Assembly (NCBI RefSeq): GCF_014284175.1
Contig: NZ_JACOGA010000013.1
Span: forward strand, 88,722 to 152,721
DNA: 64,000 bases
Source of the DNA: Affinundibacterium flavidum
Lineage (GTDB): Bacteria > Pseudomonadota > Gammaproteobacteria > Burkholderiales > Burkholderiaceae_D
Reading direction: 5' to 3'
The notes beneath the pieces were generated by a model, which worked only from the letters and a program-made list of their open reading frames with translations, ran no database searches and was not told the origin of the DNA. Positions 1 to 8,764 of the stretch are shown here, piece by piece. A program made the position numbers and the translations under genes. Each line of letters begins with the position of its first letter. The first letter of the stretch is position 1.

Positions 1-1158
1 TTGAAATCGCCTTCCAAAATCATGATGCCACACACTTCCAGCACCCCTCCGCACGATACTGTGGCGACCGCTTTGTTGACTGCGGCATTATCCCTATTTG
101 CTTGCGATGTCGCGCTAGCTGATGAACCGCCAGAACGTGGCGTGATTGCCTTGAAATATCTCGATTATTTTGACTATCAAACTAGCGCAGATAGGATACG
201 CGTGAAGGCAACTGCCTTGAAATTGATCTCGCCGATCGCTGGTGAATGGGCATTGGGTTCTTCAGTCGTTACCGATGGCATTTCAGGTGCATCACCTGTG
301 TATCACAGCGCAGGGTTGAAGAAAATGCGCGACAGACGTAATGCAGCTGATGTTGATCTCACCCGCTATTTTGAGAATAGCAGCGTCAGTGTGGCAGCGA
401 ATTATTCACACGAAGCCGATTACGAATCGAGAGGTTTGTCCTTACAGACTACGTATTCGAGCGCTGATAGAAACACGGTGTTTAGCGCAGCATTGGGTGC
501 CAGCAATGATGAAATCAATCCTGTGAATCATATCGTGCGGCAGGAAAAGAAAATGCTGCGTGATGTGTTGTTCAGCGTGTCGCAAGTGCTTAGTACGGAT
601 GATATTGTTCAATTCAATGTGGGCTTCTCCCATGGAACAGGTTATTTTTCTGATCCTTACAAAGTATTTGATCAACGACCACGTGAACGCAATAATCACA
701 CCCTGACAGTACGCTGGAATCACCATCTGGAATCTCTGTCTGGTTCTATGCGTTTGAGCTATCGTTATTATGCGGATAACTGGAACATCAAAGCGCATAC
801 CTTGAGCGCAGAATATGGACAGCCATTAACACAGGGATGGACGATCACACCGATGCTCAGGCTGTATAGCCAGACTGCCGCAGAGTTTTATGTTGATGCC
901 GGGCCAGAAGATTATCCGTTTCCGCCAAATCCTCCTGCTAAGGCGCGTTACTTTTCTGAGGATCACCGGGTGTCGGCGTTTGGTGCTTTCACCTATGGTG
1001 TGAAAGTCAGTAAGCAGATCAATCAGGATTGGGCTGTTGATGTTAAGTTGGAACAATACAAGCAAGCAGCTTCGTTAAAGTGGTTTGGTGCCGGAAGTGC
1101 TGGCTTACAATCATTTTATGCACGCAGCCTGCAAGTTGGCGTTTCTCGCCAGTTTTGA
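1..1158 (+). CDS. DUF3570 family outer-membrane-type protein (start may lie upstream)
   Basis: The protein matches the DUF3570 family by its overall look: an N-terminal hydrophobic export segment (about residues 20-41, ending ALADEPPERG) followed by alternating amphipathic strands rich in Tyr, Arg and Ser and a final VGVSRQF ending in Phe, as in outer-membrane beta-barrels. The first codon here is a TTG at the window edge, so the true start could be further upstream. The stop is only 16 bases before the ATG of an ApbE gene, so the two are probably co-transcribed. DUF3570 genes are known to sit beside apbE, often with a small DUF4266 gene that would lie just outside this window. The molecular role of the family is not established. 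Confidence 0.8.
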   Translation: MKSPSKIMMPHTSSTPPHDTVATALLTAALSLFACDVALADEPPERGVIALKYLDYFDYQTSADRIRVKATALKLISPIAGEWALGSSVVTDGISGASPVYHSAGLKKMRDRRNAADVDLTRYFENSSVSVAANYSHEADYESRGLSLQTTYSSADRNTVFSAALGASNDEINPVNHIVRQEKKMLRDVLFSVSQVLSTDDIVQFNVGFSHGTGYFSDPYKVFDQRPRERNNHTLTVRWNHHLESLSGSMRLSYRYYADNWNIKAHTLSAEYGQPLTQGWTITPMLRLYSQTAAEFYVDAGPEDYPFPPNPPAKARYFSEDHRVSAFGAFTYGVKVSKQINQDWAVDVKLEQYKQAASLKWFGAGSAGLQSFYARSLQVGVSRQF

Positions 1159-1174
1159 AACGGCTGAGAGTTTG

Positions 1175-2098
1175 ATGCAGATATTTAAATTTTCCTTCAA
1201 TGCGATGGCGTGTAGTTGTGAAATTGTGATTGGATATGATGAGTCAACGCAGTTGCAGGACAATGCAAAGTGCAACGCAAAGTACAACGCACAGAACAGT
1301 GCACAGCTGGCTATTGCCGAAGTCAAAAGAATTGAAGCGAAGTATTCCCGCTATCGTGCAGAAAGTGTGATTGGGGTCATTAATCAAGCTGCTGGAAAAA
1401 CGCCGATTCACTGCGATGCAGAAACCTGGACTTTGTTAGAGTATGCAGACACTTTGTATCGATCTAGTGGCGGTTTGTTTGATATTACAGCGGGAGTTTT
1501 GCGTCGCGCATGGAATTTTTCACAAGCGACATTACCAACTGAACAAAGGCTGGCTGAGTTGTGTCGCTTGATAGATTGGTCCGTGCTTGAACGTCACGAT
1601 CAGCAAATTTATTTACCTAGAGAAGGTATGGAACTGGATTTTGGTGGCTTTGGTAAAGAGTATGCAGCAGATAGAGCTGCTGTGATCCTGCAAGCGCAGC
1701 ATGTGCGTTTTGGCTATGTTAATTTGGGCGGCGATATTCGCGTCCTCGGACCAAAGCCAGATCAGCAAGCTTGGCAAATTGGGATACAAGATCCGCGTAA
1801 TGCCAATAACATCATCGCAACTATTCCGATTGAACGAGGCGGCTTGGCTACTAGCGGTGACTATCAGCGATATTTTGAGTTAGACGGACGTCGCTATTGC
1901 CATATAGTACATCCGCGTACAGGATGGCCTGTTGACCATTGGCGCTCTATCACCGTCATCGCCGCTTTGACTACAATGGCTGGTAGCTGTACTACAATTG
2001 CTATGTTGAAGCAGGAAAAGTGCTTGGAGTTTTTACAACAGGCCGGAGTGAATTATCTTGCGATTGATCGCGACGGACAGCTATACAAAAATCACTAA
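1175..2098 (+). CDS. apbE: FAD:protein FMN transferase (ApbE family)
   Basis: ApbE enzymes attach FMN from FAD to Thr/Ser of target flavoproteins, using Mg2+. Diagnostic segments are present: LDFGGFGKEYAAD, NLGGDIRVLG, GLATSGDYQRYF and HIVHPRTGWPVDH, which form the flavin-binding core and metal site. I chose the ATG at 1175 (MQIFKFSFNAMAC), preceded by GAGAG, rather than an in-frame TTG further upstream that overlaps the DUF3570 gene. The product is about 307 residues. Unlike the classical lipoprotein form it shows no signal peptide or lipobox, so it may act in the cytoplasm. Near residues 28-41 there is a repetitive Asn/Ala/Lys/Gln insert encoded by a short tandem repeat, probably a recent expansion. 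The target flavoprotein is not in view. Confidence 0.9.
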   Translation: MQIFKFSFNAMACSCEIVIGYDESTQLQDNAKCNAKYNAQNSAQLAIAEVKRIEAKYSRYRAESVIGVINQAAGKTPIHCDAETWTLLEYADTLYRSSGGLFDITAGVLRRAWNFSQATLPTEQRLAELCRLIDWSVLERHDQQIYLPREGMELDFGGFGKEYAADRAAVILQAQHVRFGYVNLGGDIRVLGPKPDQQAWQIGIQDPRNANNIIATIPIERGGLATSGDYQRYFELDGRRYCHIVHPRTGWPVDHWRSITVIAALTTMAGSCTTIAMLKQEKCLEFLQQAGVNYLAIDRDGQLYKNH

Positions 2099-2179
2099 CA
2101 AGCAGATCATTAATAAGCAAACCATATCGAGTAAGCCATAACAAGTAAATTGACGCACTGAGTGGACTTACGGTGCGCC

Positions 2180-2269
2180 AGCAACGACAGCAACGACAGC
2201 AATGACAGCAAAGACAGCAAAGACAGCAAAGACAGCAAAGACAGCAAAGACAGCAACGATAGCAACGAT
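2180..2269. repeat. 9-bp tandem repeat, ten units
   Basis: Ten back-to-back 9-bp units: three AGCAAYGAC, five identical AGCAAAGAC and two AGCAACGAT. They sit between apbE and the DUF4214 gene, ending about 17 bases before that gene's ATG, so they lie in its leader. The unit length is a multiple of three and the array is open in several frames on both strands, which creates spurious Leu/Ser-rich reading frames. Confidence 0.95.
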
Positions 2270-2286
2270 AGCTGCGGAAAGACCTC

Positions 2287-3720
2287 ATGCCAATAATTAA
2301 AGGAACCGAACAAGACGATTTATGGAGGGTAGTCAATCCAGGTACCTTTGTGATCGACGGTCTTGGTGGGATTGATACCTTAGACCTGGGCACGTCTTTG
2401 CGTTCAAGTTATACGATCAAGCAAGCGGCTGATGGCGCCGTCTATGTGGATACGATATCGGGCGCGAGTGGTGAGTTTCATGCCACACTTTATAACTTTG
2501 AAAAACTGATCTTTGCAAACAGTACGGAGACCCTAGATCTTGCAACGTATTTTGTTGATACGAGTCCACCAACACTGTTGAGTTTTAGTCCCGTAGATCA
2601 GTCGAATAATGTCGCTATTCACAAAGACATCGTCTTTAATTTTAGTGAAAACATCCTTGCTGGGGCGGGTAGTATTTTACTGAAGACAGCAGATGGAAAA
2701 TTAGTTGAAAGCTTCGATGTCGCCAGCAGCACGCAGCTAACTATCAACGCAAAGTCACTGACGATTAATCCGACTAAGGACTTTCAATATGGTCAGAATT
2801 ATGTAGTCGAGATCTCTTCTGGTAGTGTTAAAGACCTCAAAGGAAATCTGTTTGCTACATCCCAAACGATCAACTTTAAGACGGTGCTTGGCGAGACCTT
2901 CACGGGCACTACTGCCGATGATGTGATTATCAGCAGCGCAGGCAGCGACATTATTGATGGTAGTGCAGGCCGAGATACAGTTGTGTACTCTGGAAAATTA
3001 TCGGCTTACGCCCTGAGTCATCAACTCAATACGTACAATGTGACGTCTAAAAATGGGGGAGTCAGTGGCGTTATGACTGTCGATAGTTTACGCAATGTTG
3101 AATCGCTCAAATTTGATGACATGACCGTCAATCTGCAAATCCAAGCTGCAGCATCAGGCGCACCACCGCAGCATGTACAAAGACTGATAGAACTCTATGT
3201 CGCGTTCTTTAATCGTGTACCGGACGCTGATGGATTAGCGTATTGGTTAAGCGAGATGAAAGCAGGGCAAACTATCAATGCAATTGCCGAAACTTTCTAT
3301 AACGCGGGTGTGCAATTTTCAAACTTGACGGGATTTTCAGCAAGCATGAGCAATGCTGATTTCATCAACGTGATTTATAAAAATGTGCTCGGACGTGTTG
3401 ATGGTGCTGACCCAGACGGGTTAGCTTATTGGAATGCTGAGTTGGTCGCCGGTAGAGCTAACCGCGGATCGTTAGTGTCGATCATGCTTGACTCTGCTCA
3501 TCAATTTAAGGGTGATTCGACTTGGGGTTGGGTTGCCAATTTGCTCGACAATAAAATTATCGTCGCAAAGACTTTTGCAATTGACTGGGGCTTGGGTTAT
3601 GCCAGTTCAAATGACGCCATCTTGCAAGGGATGGCGATTGCAGCGGCGGTCACACCGACCGATACACAGGTAGCTTTGACCTTGATTGGCCTGTCTGCGG
3701 CAGACATGCATTTGCTCTAA
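2287..3720 (+). CDS. Ig-like/RTX-like/DUF4214 domain protein, probable type I secretion cargo
   Basis: A 477-residue protein in three parts. Residues about 90-200 resemble the SbsA-type bacterial Ig-like domain (PPTLLSFSPVDQSNNV, INFKTV). Residues about 205-240 carry an RTX-like Gly/Asp stretch (TTADDVIISSAGSDIIDG). Residues about 290-420 carry two DUF4214 repeats (YVAFFNRVPDADGLAYWLSE and YKNVLGRVDGADPDGLAYW). There is no N-terminal signal peptide. DUF4214 and RTX-like segments together are typical of surface or matrix proteins exported by type I secretion, whose signal is C-terminal. A type I exporter lies 54 kb downstream in this window, but the pairing is only inference. ATG 2287 has GGAAAG just upstream, directly after the tandem repeat array. 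Confidence 0.8.
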   Translation: MPIIKGTEQDDLWRVVNPGTFVIDGLGGIDTLDLGTSLRSSYTIKQAADGAVYVDTISGASGEFHATLYNFEKLIFANSTETLDLATYFVDTSPPTLLSFSPVDQSNNVAIHKDIVFNFSENILAGAGSILLKTADGKLVESFDVASSTQLTINAKSLTINPTKDFQYGQNYVVEISSGSVKDLKGNLFATSQTINFKTVLGETFTGTTADDVIISSAGSDIIDGSAGRDTVVYSGKLSAYALSHQLNTYNVTSKNGGVSGVMTVDSLRNVESLKFDDMTVNLQIQAAASGAPPQHVQRLIELYVAFFNRVPDADGLAYWLSEMKAGQTINAIAETFYNAGVQFSNLTGFSASMSNADFINVIYKNVLGRVDGADPDGLAYWNAELVAGRANRGSLVSIMLDSAHQFKGDSTWGWVANLLDNKIIVAKTFAIDWGLGYASSNDAILQGMAIAAAVTPTDTQVALTLIGLSAADMHLL

Positions 3721-3981
3721 GGCTGCATTGTGACCACACTTCCACCGCGTTATCCTTGCGACGCGCTCTTCCTTTCGATTACGATGTTAGATTGATCTGG
3801 CTTTTTTTTGCCTCCTACCTGTTGTTCGACGGAGTTCAGGAAGAGCTGATGCGGTAGCCTGCAAGCGTAGTCAATAAGCATCGATAAGAACCAATAAGAA
3901 TCAATAACAAGCAATAATATTCAAATATAACAAGTCAGCACAGGCATAGGCTTTGATGTTCTGATGCGCGAGGGAGACGAT

Positions 3982-4809
3982 ATGAGTGAATCGAGCAACG
4001 GGCGTGATGGCGATAGTGCCGCGCCCGATATTCGTATGGTGATTGATCAAAAAAGCGCCTTTCCGCCAGTTGCGCGTATCGGTGCCTTTCGGGCTTTTCA
4101 TTGGTTGTATTTAGGCTGGCAAGATTTTCGTGCAGAACCCTTGGCAGGTTTGTTTTATGGCGTCTGTTTTGCAGTCATGGGTGGCATCTTAAAATTGACG
4201 CTGGCGAATGCGCCCGAGTATTTGTCTGCTTTGACTTGTGGATTTCTCTTAGTTGGACCTTTGCTGGCACTGGGCTTATATGATGTTAGTCGCCGTATTG
4301 AAAATGTACGCTCTGGCATGTTAGGCAGCGCGTTTTCTATGAGTGGACGCTGGAGTAATATCGGCACTTTTGCAGTGGTGTTAGCGGTGATCATGATGGT
4401 GTGGGCTCGGGCATCATTAATTATTTTTGCCTTGTTCTATAACAAGGGCATGCCGACAATGACTGGTTTTTTGGCGAAATTATTTTCTTTGGAAAACGTT
4501 GAATTTTTGATTGTGTATGCTTGCGTGGGATTTATCTTTGCCAGCTTGGTATTTGCGATTAGCTGGGTATCGATTCCTCTCATGCTAGATCGCGATACCG
4601 ATGCGATTACTGCGATGATCATCAGTATCGTTGCCCTGTTCGTGAATGTGCCGTTGACGATGATCTGGGGCTTAAGTATTGTCGCTTTGGTGGTCTTCGG
4701 ATTTATGACTTGGAATCTAGGGTTTATCGTTGCGATGCCTATCGTCGGACATGCAACTTGGCATGCGTATAAAGAAGTCGTTGGTCCGGCGAATGATCAA
4801 CGGAATTGA
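3982..4809 (+). CDS. DUF2189 family integral membrane protein
   Basis: A 275-residue inner-membrane protein with about six hydrophobic helices (for example LAGLFYGVCFAVMGGIL, LTCGFLLVGPLLALGLY, GLSIVALVVFGFMTW) and the family-typical end GHATWHAYKEVV. It matches DUF2189, whose function is unknown. I prefer the ATG at 3982, which has AGGGAG six bases upstream, over an ATG 18 bases earlier that has no ribosome-binding site. It is flanked upstream by 240 bases with no gene and downstream by a MITE-like element beginning just after its stop. Confidence 0.8.
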   Translation: MSESSNGRDGDSAAPDIRMVIDQKSAFPPVARIGAFRAFHWLYLGWQDFRAEPLAGLFYGVCFAVMGGILKLTLANAPEYLSALTCGFLLVGPLLALGLYDVSRRIENVRSGMLGSAFSMSGRWSNIGTFAVVLAVIMMVWARASLIIFALFYNKGMPTMTGFLAKLFSLENVEFLIVYACVGFIFASLVFAISWVSIPLMLDRDTDAITAMIISIVALFVNVPLTMIWGLSIVALVVFGFMTWNLGFIVAMPIVGHATWHAYKEVVGPANDQRN

Positions 4810-4811
4810 AT

Positions 4812-5079
4812 TAGGGTCTGTTGACATAAATTTTAGGCAAGCGAATGTGCGCAAATGGGCACAGGGCTAGGCGCAAGCTGCGCGGTAGTGCGAGCACTAT
4901 TAGCAGATTGCAACAACGCCATGTGCCCATTTGAGCCATTCCCGGAGGGTTTCAATCAAAACGCACGATGGACAGCGTTGCATCTCTTGCTGGGGCGGCC
5001 AGCCGCAGCGGCGAGATGCGCCTTGCCATCCTGCGTTTTGAGTGAAACGCTTGACTAAAATATATGTCAACAGACCCTA
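4812..5079. mobile_element. MITE-like palindromic element with 17-bp perfect inverted ends
   Basis: The ends TAGGGTCTGTTGACATA (4812-4828) and TATGTCAACAGACCCTA (5063-5079) are perfect inverted repeats. The match continues inward with one mismatch to 25 bp. If the outer TA is a duplicated target site, the core is a GGGTCTG...CAGACCC element in the Tc1/mariner/IS630 style. Inside are two further long hairpins: CAAATGGGCACA pairs with TGTGCCCATTTG around 4851-4940, and a 23-bp arm near 4949-4971 pairs (21 of 23) with bases near 5026-5048. No credible transposase gene is present, so the element would be non-autonomous. It sits exactly between a stop codon and a terminator. Confidence 0.75.
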
Positions 5080-5102
5080 GTAAATCAGATTTTAAATTTG
5101 AT

Positions 5103-5141
5103 AAAAAAATGGCGCAGATTTCGATTCTGCGCCATTTTTTA
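5103..5141. terminator. Bidirectional intrinsic terminator
   Basis: A 10-bp stem ATGGCGCAGA/TCTGCGCCAT with a 7-base loop is flanked by an A-run on the left and a T-run on the right. It lies 17 bases beyond the stop of the tricorn-type protease (minus strand) and can also stop transcription coming from the DUF2189 gene. Confidence 0.85.
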
Positions 5142-5157
5142 TTCGGAGTTCAGCAGA

Positions 5158-8100
5158 TTATTTTAGTGCTGGAATCGCTTGTGGTACCAAAGGTTTGATT
5201 GGTTGTTCTTTGAGTTTTTTCTGCAAATAATTCAACGCAGTTTCCAATTGCTTATCCTCACCTTTGAATGTCGCGTTCGGCAAATTATCTACTTCAATGT
5301 CCGGTGATACGCCGACACCTTCTACCAACCAACGCCCGTCTTTGACATCAAACTGCGCATTCTCTGCAGCACGTACCATACCGTTATCACTGAGCGTATT
5401 CCGGTCAGACAGCCATACGCCTGCACCCGCAGTGCGTTTGCCGACCAGTGGACCGAGATTTAAGGCTTTGACGCCAGCGGCAAAAGTTTCTCCGTCTGAA
5501 TACGTTAACTCATCAATCAATACGACTAAATGACCACGGAAAGTCTGTTGCATATTTGCGTAAGGCTGTTGTCCGGCAGAGGCCCAGAAAGCCCAAGCTT
5601 TGCGCAAGAGTTTTTCGATAATCCAGCTATCAATATTGCCGCCATTGTTCCGGCGCACGTCAATGATCAAGCCATCGCGGTGATAGTTGGCATAGAAATC
5701 GCGCGCAAAGCTGGCGACATCCGCTGGTCCCATTGCACGTAGATGCAGGTAGCCTATTTTGCCATTTGATGTGCGATCCACTTTGGTCGCCAGACTTTGC
5801 TCCCAATCGCTATAGCGTAGGTTTGCCTGCTTCGCCATATTGATAGGGGACACCAACACCGTTTTGCTAGTCGCACCGCGCTTCACCTGCATCAATATTT
5901 GCTTGTCAGCCTGATTGATCAATAGATCAGAAATATCGCGCGCAGCTAATACGTCCTTACCATTGATCATCGTAATGACATCGCCAGTCTTGACATCCAG
6001 ATCAGGGCTGTCGAGTGGCGCACGTTGTGAAGGCAGATCTGGCTCGCTGCTATAAATATGTTCGATGCGATAACCTTCGCTAGTTTTTGCCAGCACTGCG
6101 CCTAAACCCGCAGCCTGGCCATCTGGTGCGGCACGGCGTACTTCACCCGGACGTACTTGAGAATGCAAGGCGCTGACTTCGCTCACCATTAATCCCAACA
6201 CATCATTGAGTTCGGCGCGATCAGTGACGCGGTCAACCAAAGGTGCATATTTCTCACGCACTTTGACCCAATCGACACCGCGCATTTTGGTGTCATATAA
6301 GAAATCTCTATGCATGCGCCAGGCATCCATAAACATTTGTTTCCATTCTTGGCGAGGCTGCGAACTAAAGCTCCAGTCGTCTACTTTGATTTTTGCCTTA
6401 CTCAAATCACCAGGGGCTTTCGCGGCCGCTTCGACTACGTAGAAATCGCCATTGCCAGCACCTGTATGTAATAGCACGCGTTTTTTATCCAACGACAAAT
6501 CATAATTACGCACGCCTGCAGCAAAGACTTCGGCTTGTGGTGCGGTTTTGCTGATGGCTAAAGTTTTGACATTGCTGCGGCTGCGGTCACTAGCGTCGCG
6601 CTCGAGGAAATACAGACGTTTGTCATCAGCAATTAGACGACGATAGTTACCAGCCGGAACTGGCACTTCATACAGACGTTCTGCCAGACCTTGATAAACG
6701 ATAGCAGTCGTGGCTTTCTTCGGTGTCGCTCCTACTGCCTTTTTCGTATCGCTCGCATCTTTATTATCTTTGGCGTCCTTTACTTCTTTCGTGTCTTTGC
6801 CAGCGTCAGCAAGTTCTGCCTTATCTGCAGATTTCTCTGCAGCTTTGTCATTGTTTTTGCTTAATTCATCATCTGGTTTGAATGGGAAGCGATTACCGGG
6901 CTGTAAAGCGAGCGCAAAAATACCTGTGCGTTTATCAAAGTTGGTACCCATATTCCGGTCACCCCAAGGCGCGCCCACACCTGGTTGGAAATTGCGATTG
7001 GACAGGAAGTACAGCCATTTACCATCGCTGGAAAAGCTAGGCGACTCTGACTCATAACGGTCAGTCGTGACGAAATGTGTCTGCTTGCTGTCGATATCGT
7101 ACAGGCCGATTTGATTGCGACCTTGGGTCGTGTTACTGCGCACCATAGCGAGTGTTTTGCTATCAGGTGACCAGACGATTTCATCGTGCGTACCATTACC
7201 ATCTTTGGCCGCATCATCAATGATGACATTTGATTTGGTCGCTAAATCCAGTAGCCATAAGCGACCACGTTTATCGATGTGTGCCAAGTATTTGCCGTCG
7301 GGTGATGGTCCCATCGCCAAACGATGTGTTTCGCCGTCTTTGGTTAATTGTTCAGCTTTGCCATTACCATTTGCGGGAAAACGCCAGATTTCGTTTTCGC
7401 CCGTGCTATCGACAAATGCATACACATAACGATCATCATGTGAAAATACAGCTTCGCGGGCACGCGCACCTTCAGGCAAATTGATATCTACTCGGCGTTG
7501 CGTTCCCGTACCAGCGATGGTCATTTGACCGCGTGCTGTGAAGACTAATTTCTCATCTTTACTAGCTGCTTGTACATTACTCAAAAATTCTAAAGGGTTT
7601 TTGATATAACGTGGGCGTGATTGATCAAAGTCAGACAGCAAGTCCACTTCAACCAACTTATTGCTGAGATTGTTGAGATCAAGCACATGCAAATTGGCGC
7701 CGAGTTGATAGACAATTTTGCCGTCACCAGCTTGCGGATTTCTCACTTCCCAATCGCGATGTTTGGTGAGTGCCTGTGCATCGCTGCCATCGACATTCCC
7801 TACGTAGATGTTGTATGCGCCATCACGATCACTGAGAAAGTACAGGCGATTTTTCCACAACATAGGACGACGGTTATTTGATTTCTCTTTGGCGAACAAC
7901 TGAACAGCTTCTGATTTGCCGCTCAAATCATATTTCCATAATTGCGCCAGACCGCCACCGCGATACATTTTGGCATTATCAGCGCGTGTATGCAGGCCGA
8001 GTCGGGTGAAGTAGAGTGTTTTGCCGCTACTGTCGATGGCGGCTTCATTGGCATCCGTCAAAGGAAAAATTTGCTTCTGCAAGCTTTGTGGATTAATTGC

Positions 8101-8529
8101 GGCGATGACTGTTTGCGATGTTGGCCCTTGCGGATTTTGGCTACTGATCAGGACTTCACCTTGCGCGCTCCAGCCGAGTACGTTGACGGCATTATTTTCA
8201 AAGCTGATGCGTTTAGGAACGCCACCCGCAGCAGGCATTACATAGGCCTCCTGCGCACCCTCATAAGTGGCAGAAAAAGCGATCCATTGACCATCTTGTG
8301 AAATCGCCGAATGCGTTTCTGCACCGAGATGCGTGGTCAACCTTTGGGCTGTGCCGCCATTAATGCCCGCTTTCCATAAATCGCCTTCAGCCGTGAACAC
8401 AACAGAATCTGCACGTACCGAAGGGAAGCGAATGTAAGCCTTGTTATCGGCGCTGGCATAAGCCGAAGCAATCATTCCTGCCAGAGAGAGTGTGAGAGCG
8501 AGTCTTGGAAGTAGGGGACGAATTTTCAT
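5158..8529 (-). CDS. Tricorn-type S41 protease with N-terminal beta-propellers and PDZ domain
   Basis: At 1123 residues this is close to the length of archaeal tricorn protease, a large peptidase acting on oligopeptides. Residues 1-26 form a signal peptide (LTLSLAGMIASAYA), so it is periplasmic. Two TolB/WD40-like propellers follow (about 30-560, with repeats such as FSHDDRYVYAF and WSPDSKTLAMV), then a Lys/Asp/Ala-rich linker (about 565-615), the C1 domain, a PDZ domain (about 790-890; VKTGDVITMINGKDV) and the S41 core. The likely nucleophile is Ser1011 in TYSDGETFA, followed by GPLVGKRTAG. The putative His lies in ALHSQVRPGE. The charged linker is longer than I would expect for the family. 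The gene is alone and ends in a terminator. Confidence 0.9.
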   Translation of the reverse strand: MKIRPLLPRLALTLSLAGMIASAYASADNKAYIRFPSVRADSVVFTAEGDLWKAGINGGTAQRLTTHLGAETHSAISQDGQWIAFSATYEGAQEAYVMPAAGGVPKRISFENNAVNVLGWSAQGEVLISSQNPQGPTSQTVIAAINPQSLQKQIFPLTDANEAAIDSSGKTLYFTRLGLHTRADNAKMYRGGGLAQLWKYDLSGKSEAVQLFAKEKSNNRRPMLWKNRLYFLSDRDGAYNIYVGNVDGSDAQALTKHRDWEVRNPQAGDGKIVYQLGANLHVLDLNNLSNKLVEVDLLSDFDQSRPRYIKNPLEFLSNVQAASKDEKLVFTARGQMTIAGTGTQRRVDINLPEGARAREAVFSHDDRYVYAFVDSTGENEIWRFPANGNGKAEQLTKDGETHRLAMGPSPDGKYLAHIDKRGRLWLLDLATKSNVIIDDAAKDGNGTHDEIVWSPDSKTLAMVRSNTTQGRNQIGLYDIDSKQTHFVTTDRYESESPSFSSDGKWLYFLSNRNFQPGVGAPWGDRNMGTNFDKRTGIFALALQPGNRFPFKPDDELSKNNDKAAEKSADKAELADAGKDTKEVKDAKDNKDASDTKKAVGATPKKATTAIVYQGLAERLYEVPVPAGNYRRLIADDKRLYFLERDASDRSRSNVKTLAISKTAPQAEVFAAGVRNYDLSLDKKRVLLHTGAGNGDFYVVEAAAKAPGDLSKAKIKVDDWSFSSQPRQEWKQMFMDAWRMHRDFLYDTKMRGVDWVKVREKYAPLVDRVTDRAELNDVLGLMVSEVSALHSQVRPGEVRRAAPDGQAAGLGAVLAKTSEGYRIEHIYSSEPDLPSQRAPLDSPDLDVKTGDVITMINGKDVLAARDISDLLINQADKQILMQVKRGATSKTVLVSPINMAKQANLRYSDWEQSLATKVDRTSNGKIGYLHLRAMGPADVASFARDFYANYHRDGLIIDVRRNNGGNIDSWIIEKLLRKAWAFWASAGQQPYANMQQTFRGHLVVLIDELTYSDGETFAAGVKALNLGPLVGKRTAGAGVWLSDRNTLSDNGMVRAAENAQFDVKDGRWLVEGVGVSPDIEVDNLPNATFKGEDKQLETALNYLQKKLKEQPIKPLVPQAIPALK

Positions 8530-8764
8530 GGTTTTTTATTGATATATAGAATTCAAAAAACGGGAATTTCAATTTCCCATCGTTTTATTAATCTGAAATT
8601 GAAGATGCTAAGTAGGTTTTGAGACAAGTTGCGGGCATTTTAGTTCTGGGGTTCAGGCCGCTAAATCAATTTAATCCACTATTTTTGGACAAAACTGTTC
8701 TTATTTTTTTGTACAAATAAAATTTTATGTTTAAATAGGCAAGAACCTTTTCATTCTTTCCAAT

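Noticed and set aside
2180..2269. Tandem arrays considered as CRISPR
   Set aside because: Units are 9-12 bp, contiguous and without spacers; no cas genes are present.
2001..2393. Leu/Ser- and Cys-rich minus-strand frames over the 9-bp repeat
   Set aside because: Their composition is produced wholly by the tandem repeat (CLLSLLS-type patterns) and they overlap two well-supported plus-strand genes.
4855..5058. 67-codon frame inside the palindromic element
   Set aside because: It follows the hairpin arms, has no recognisable features or ribosome-binding site, and is too short for a transposase.
7115..7484. Several plus-strand frames antisense to the tricorn-type protease gene
   Set aside because: The minus-strand gene explains the region fully with propeller repeats and a catalytic core.
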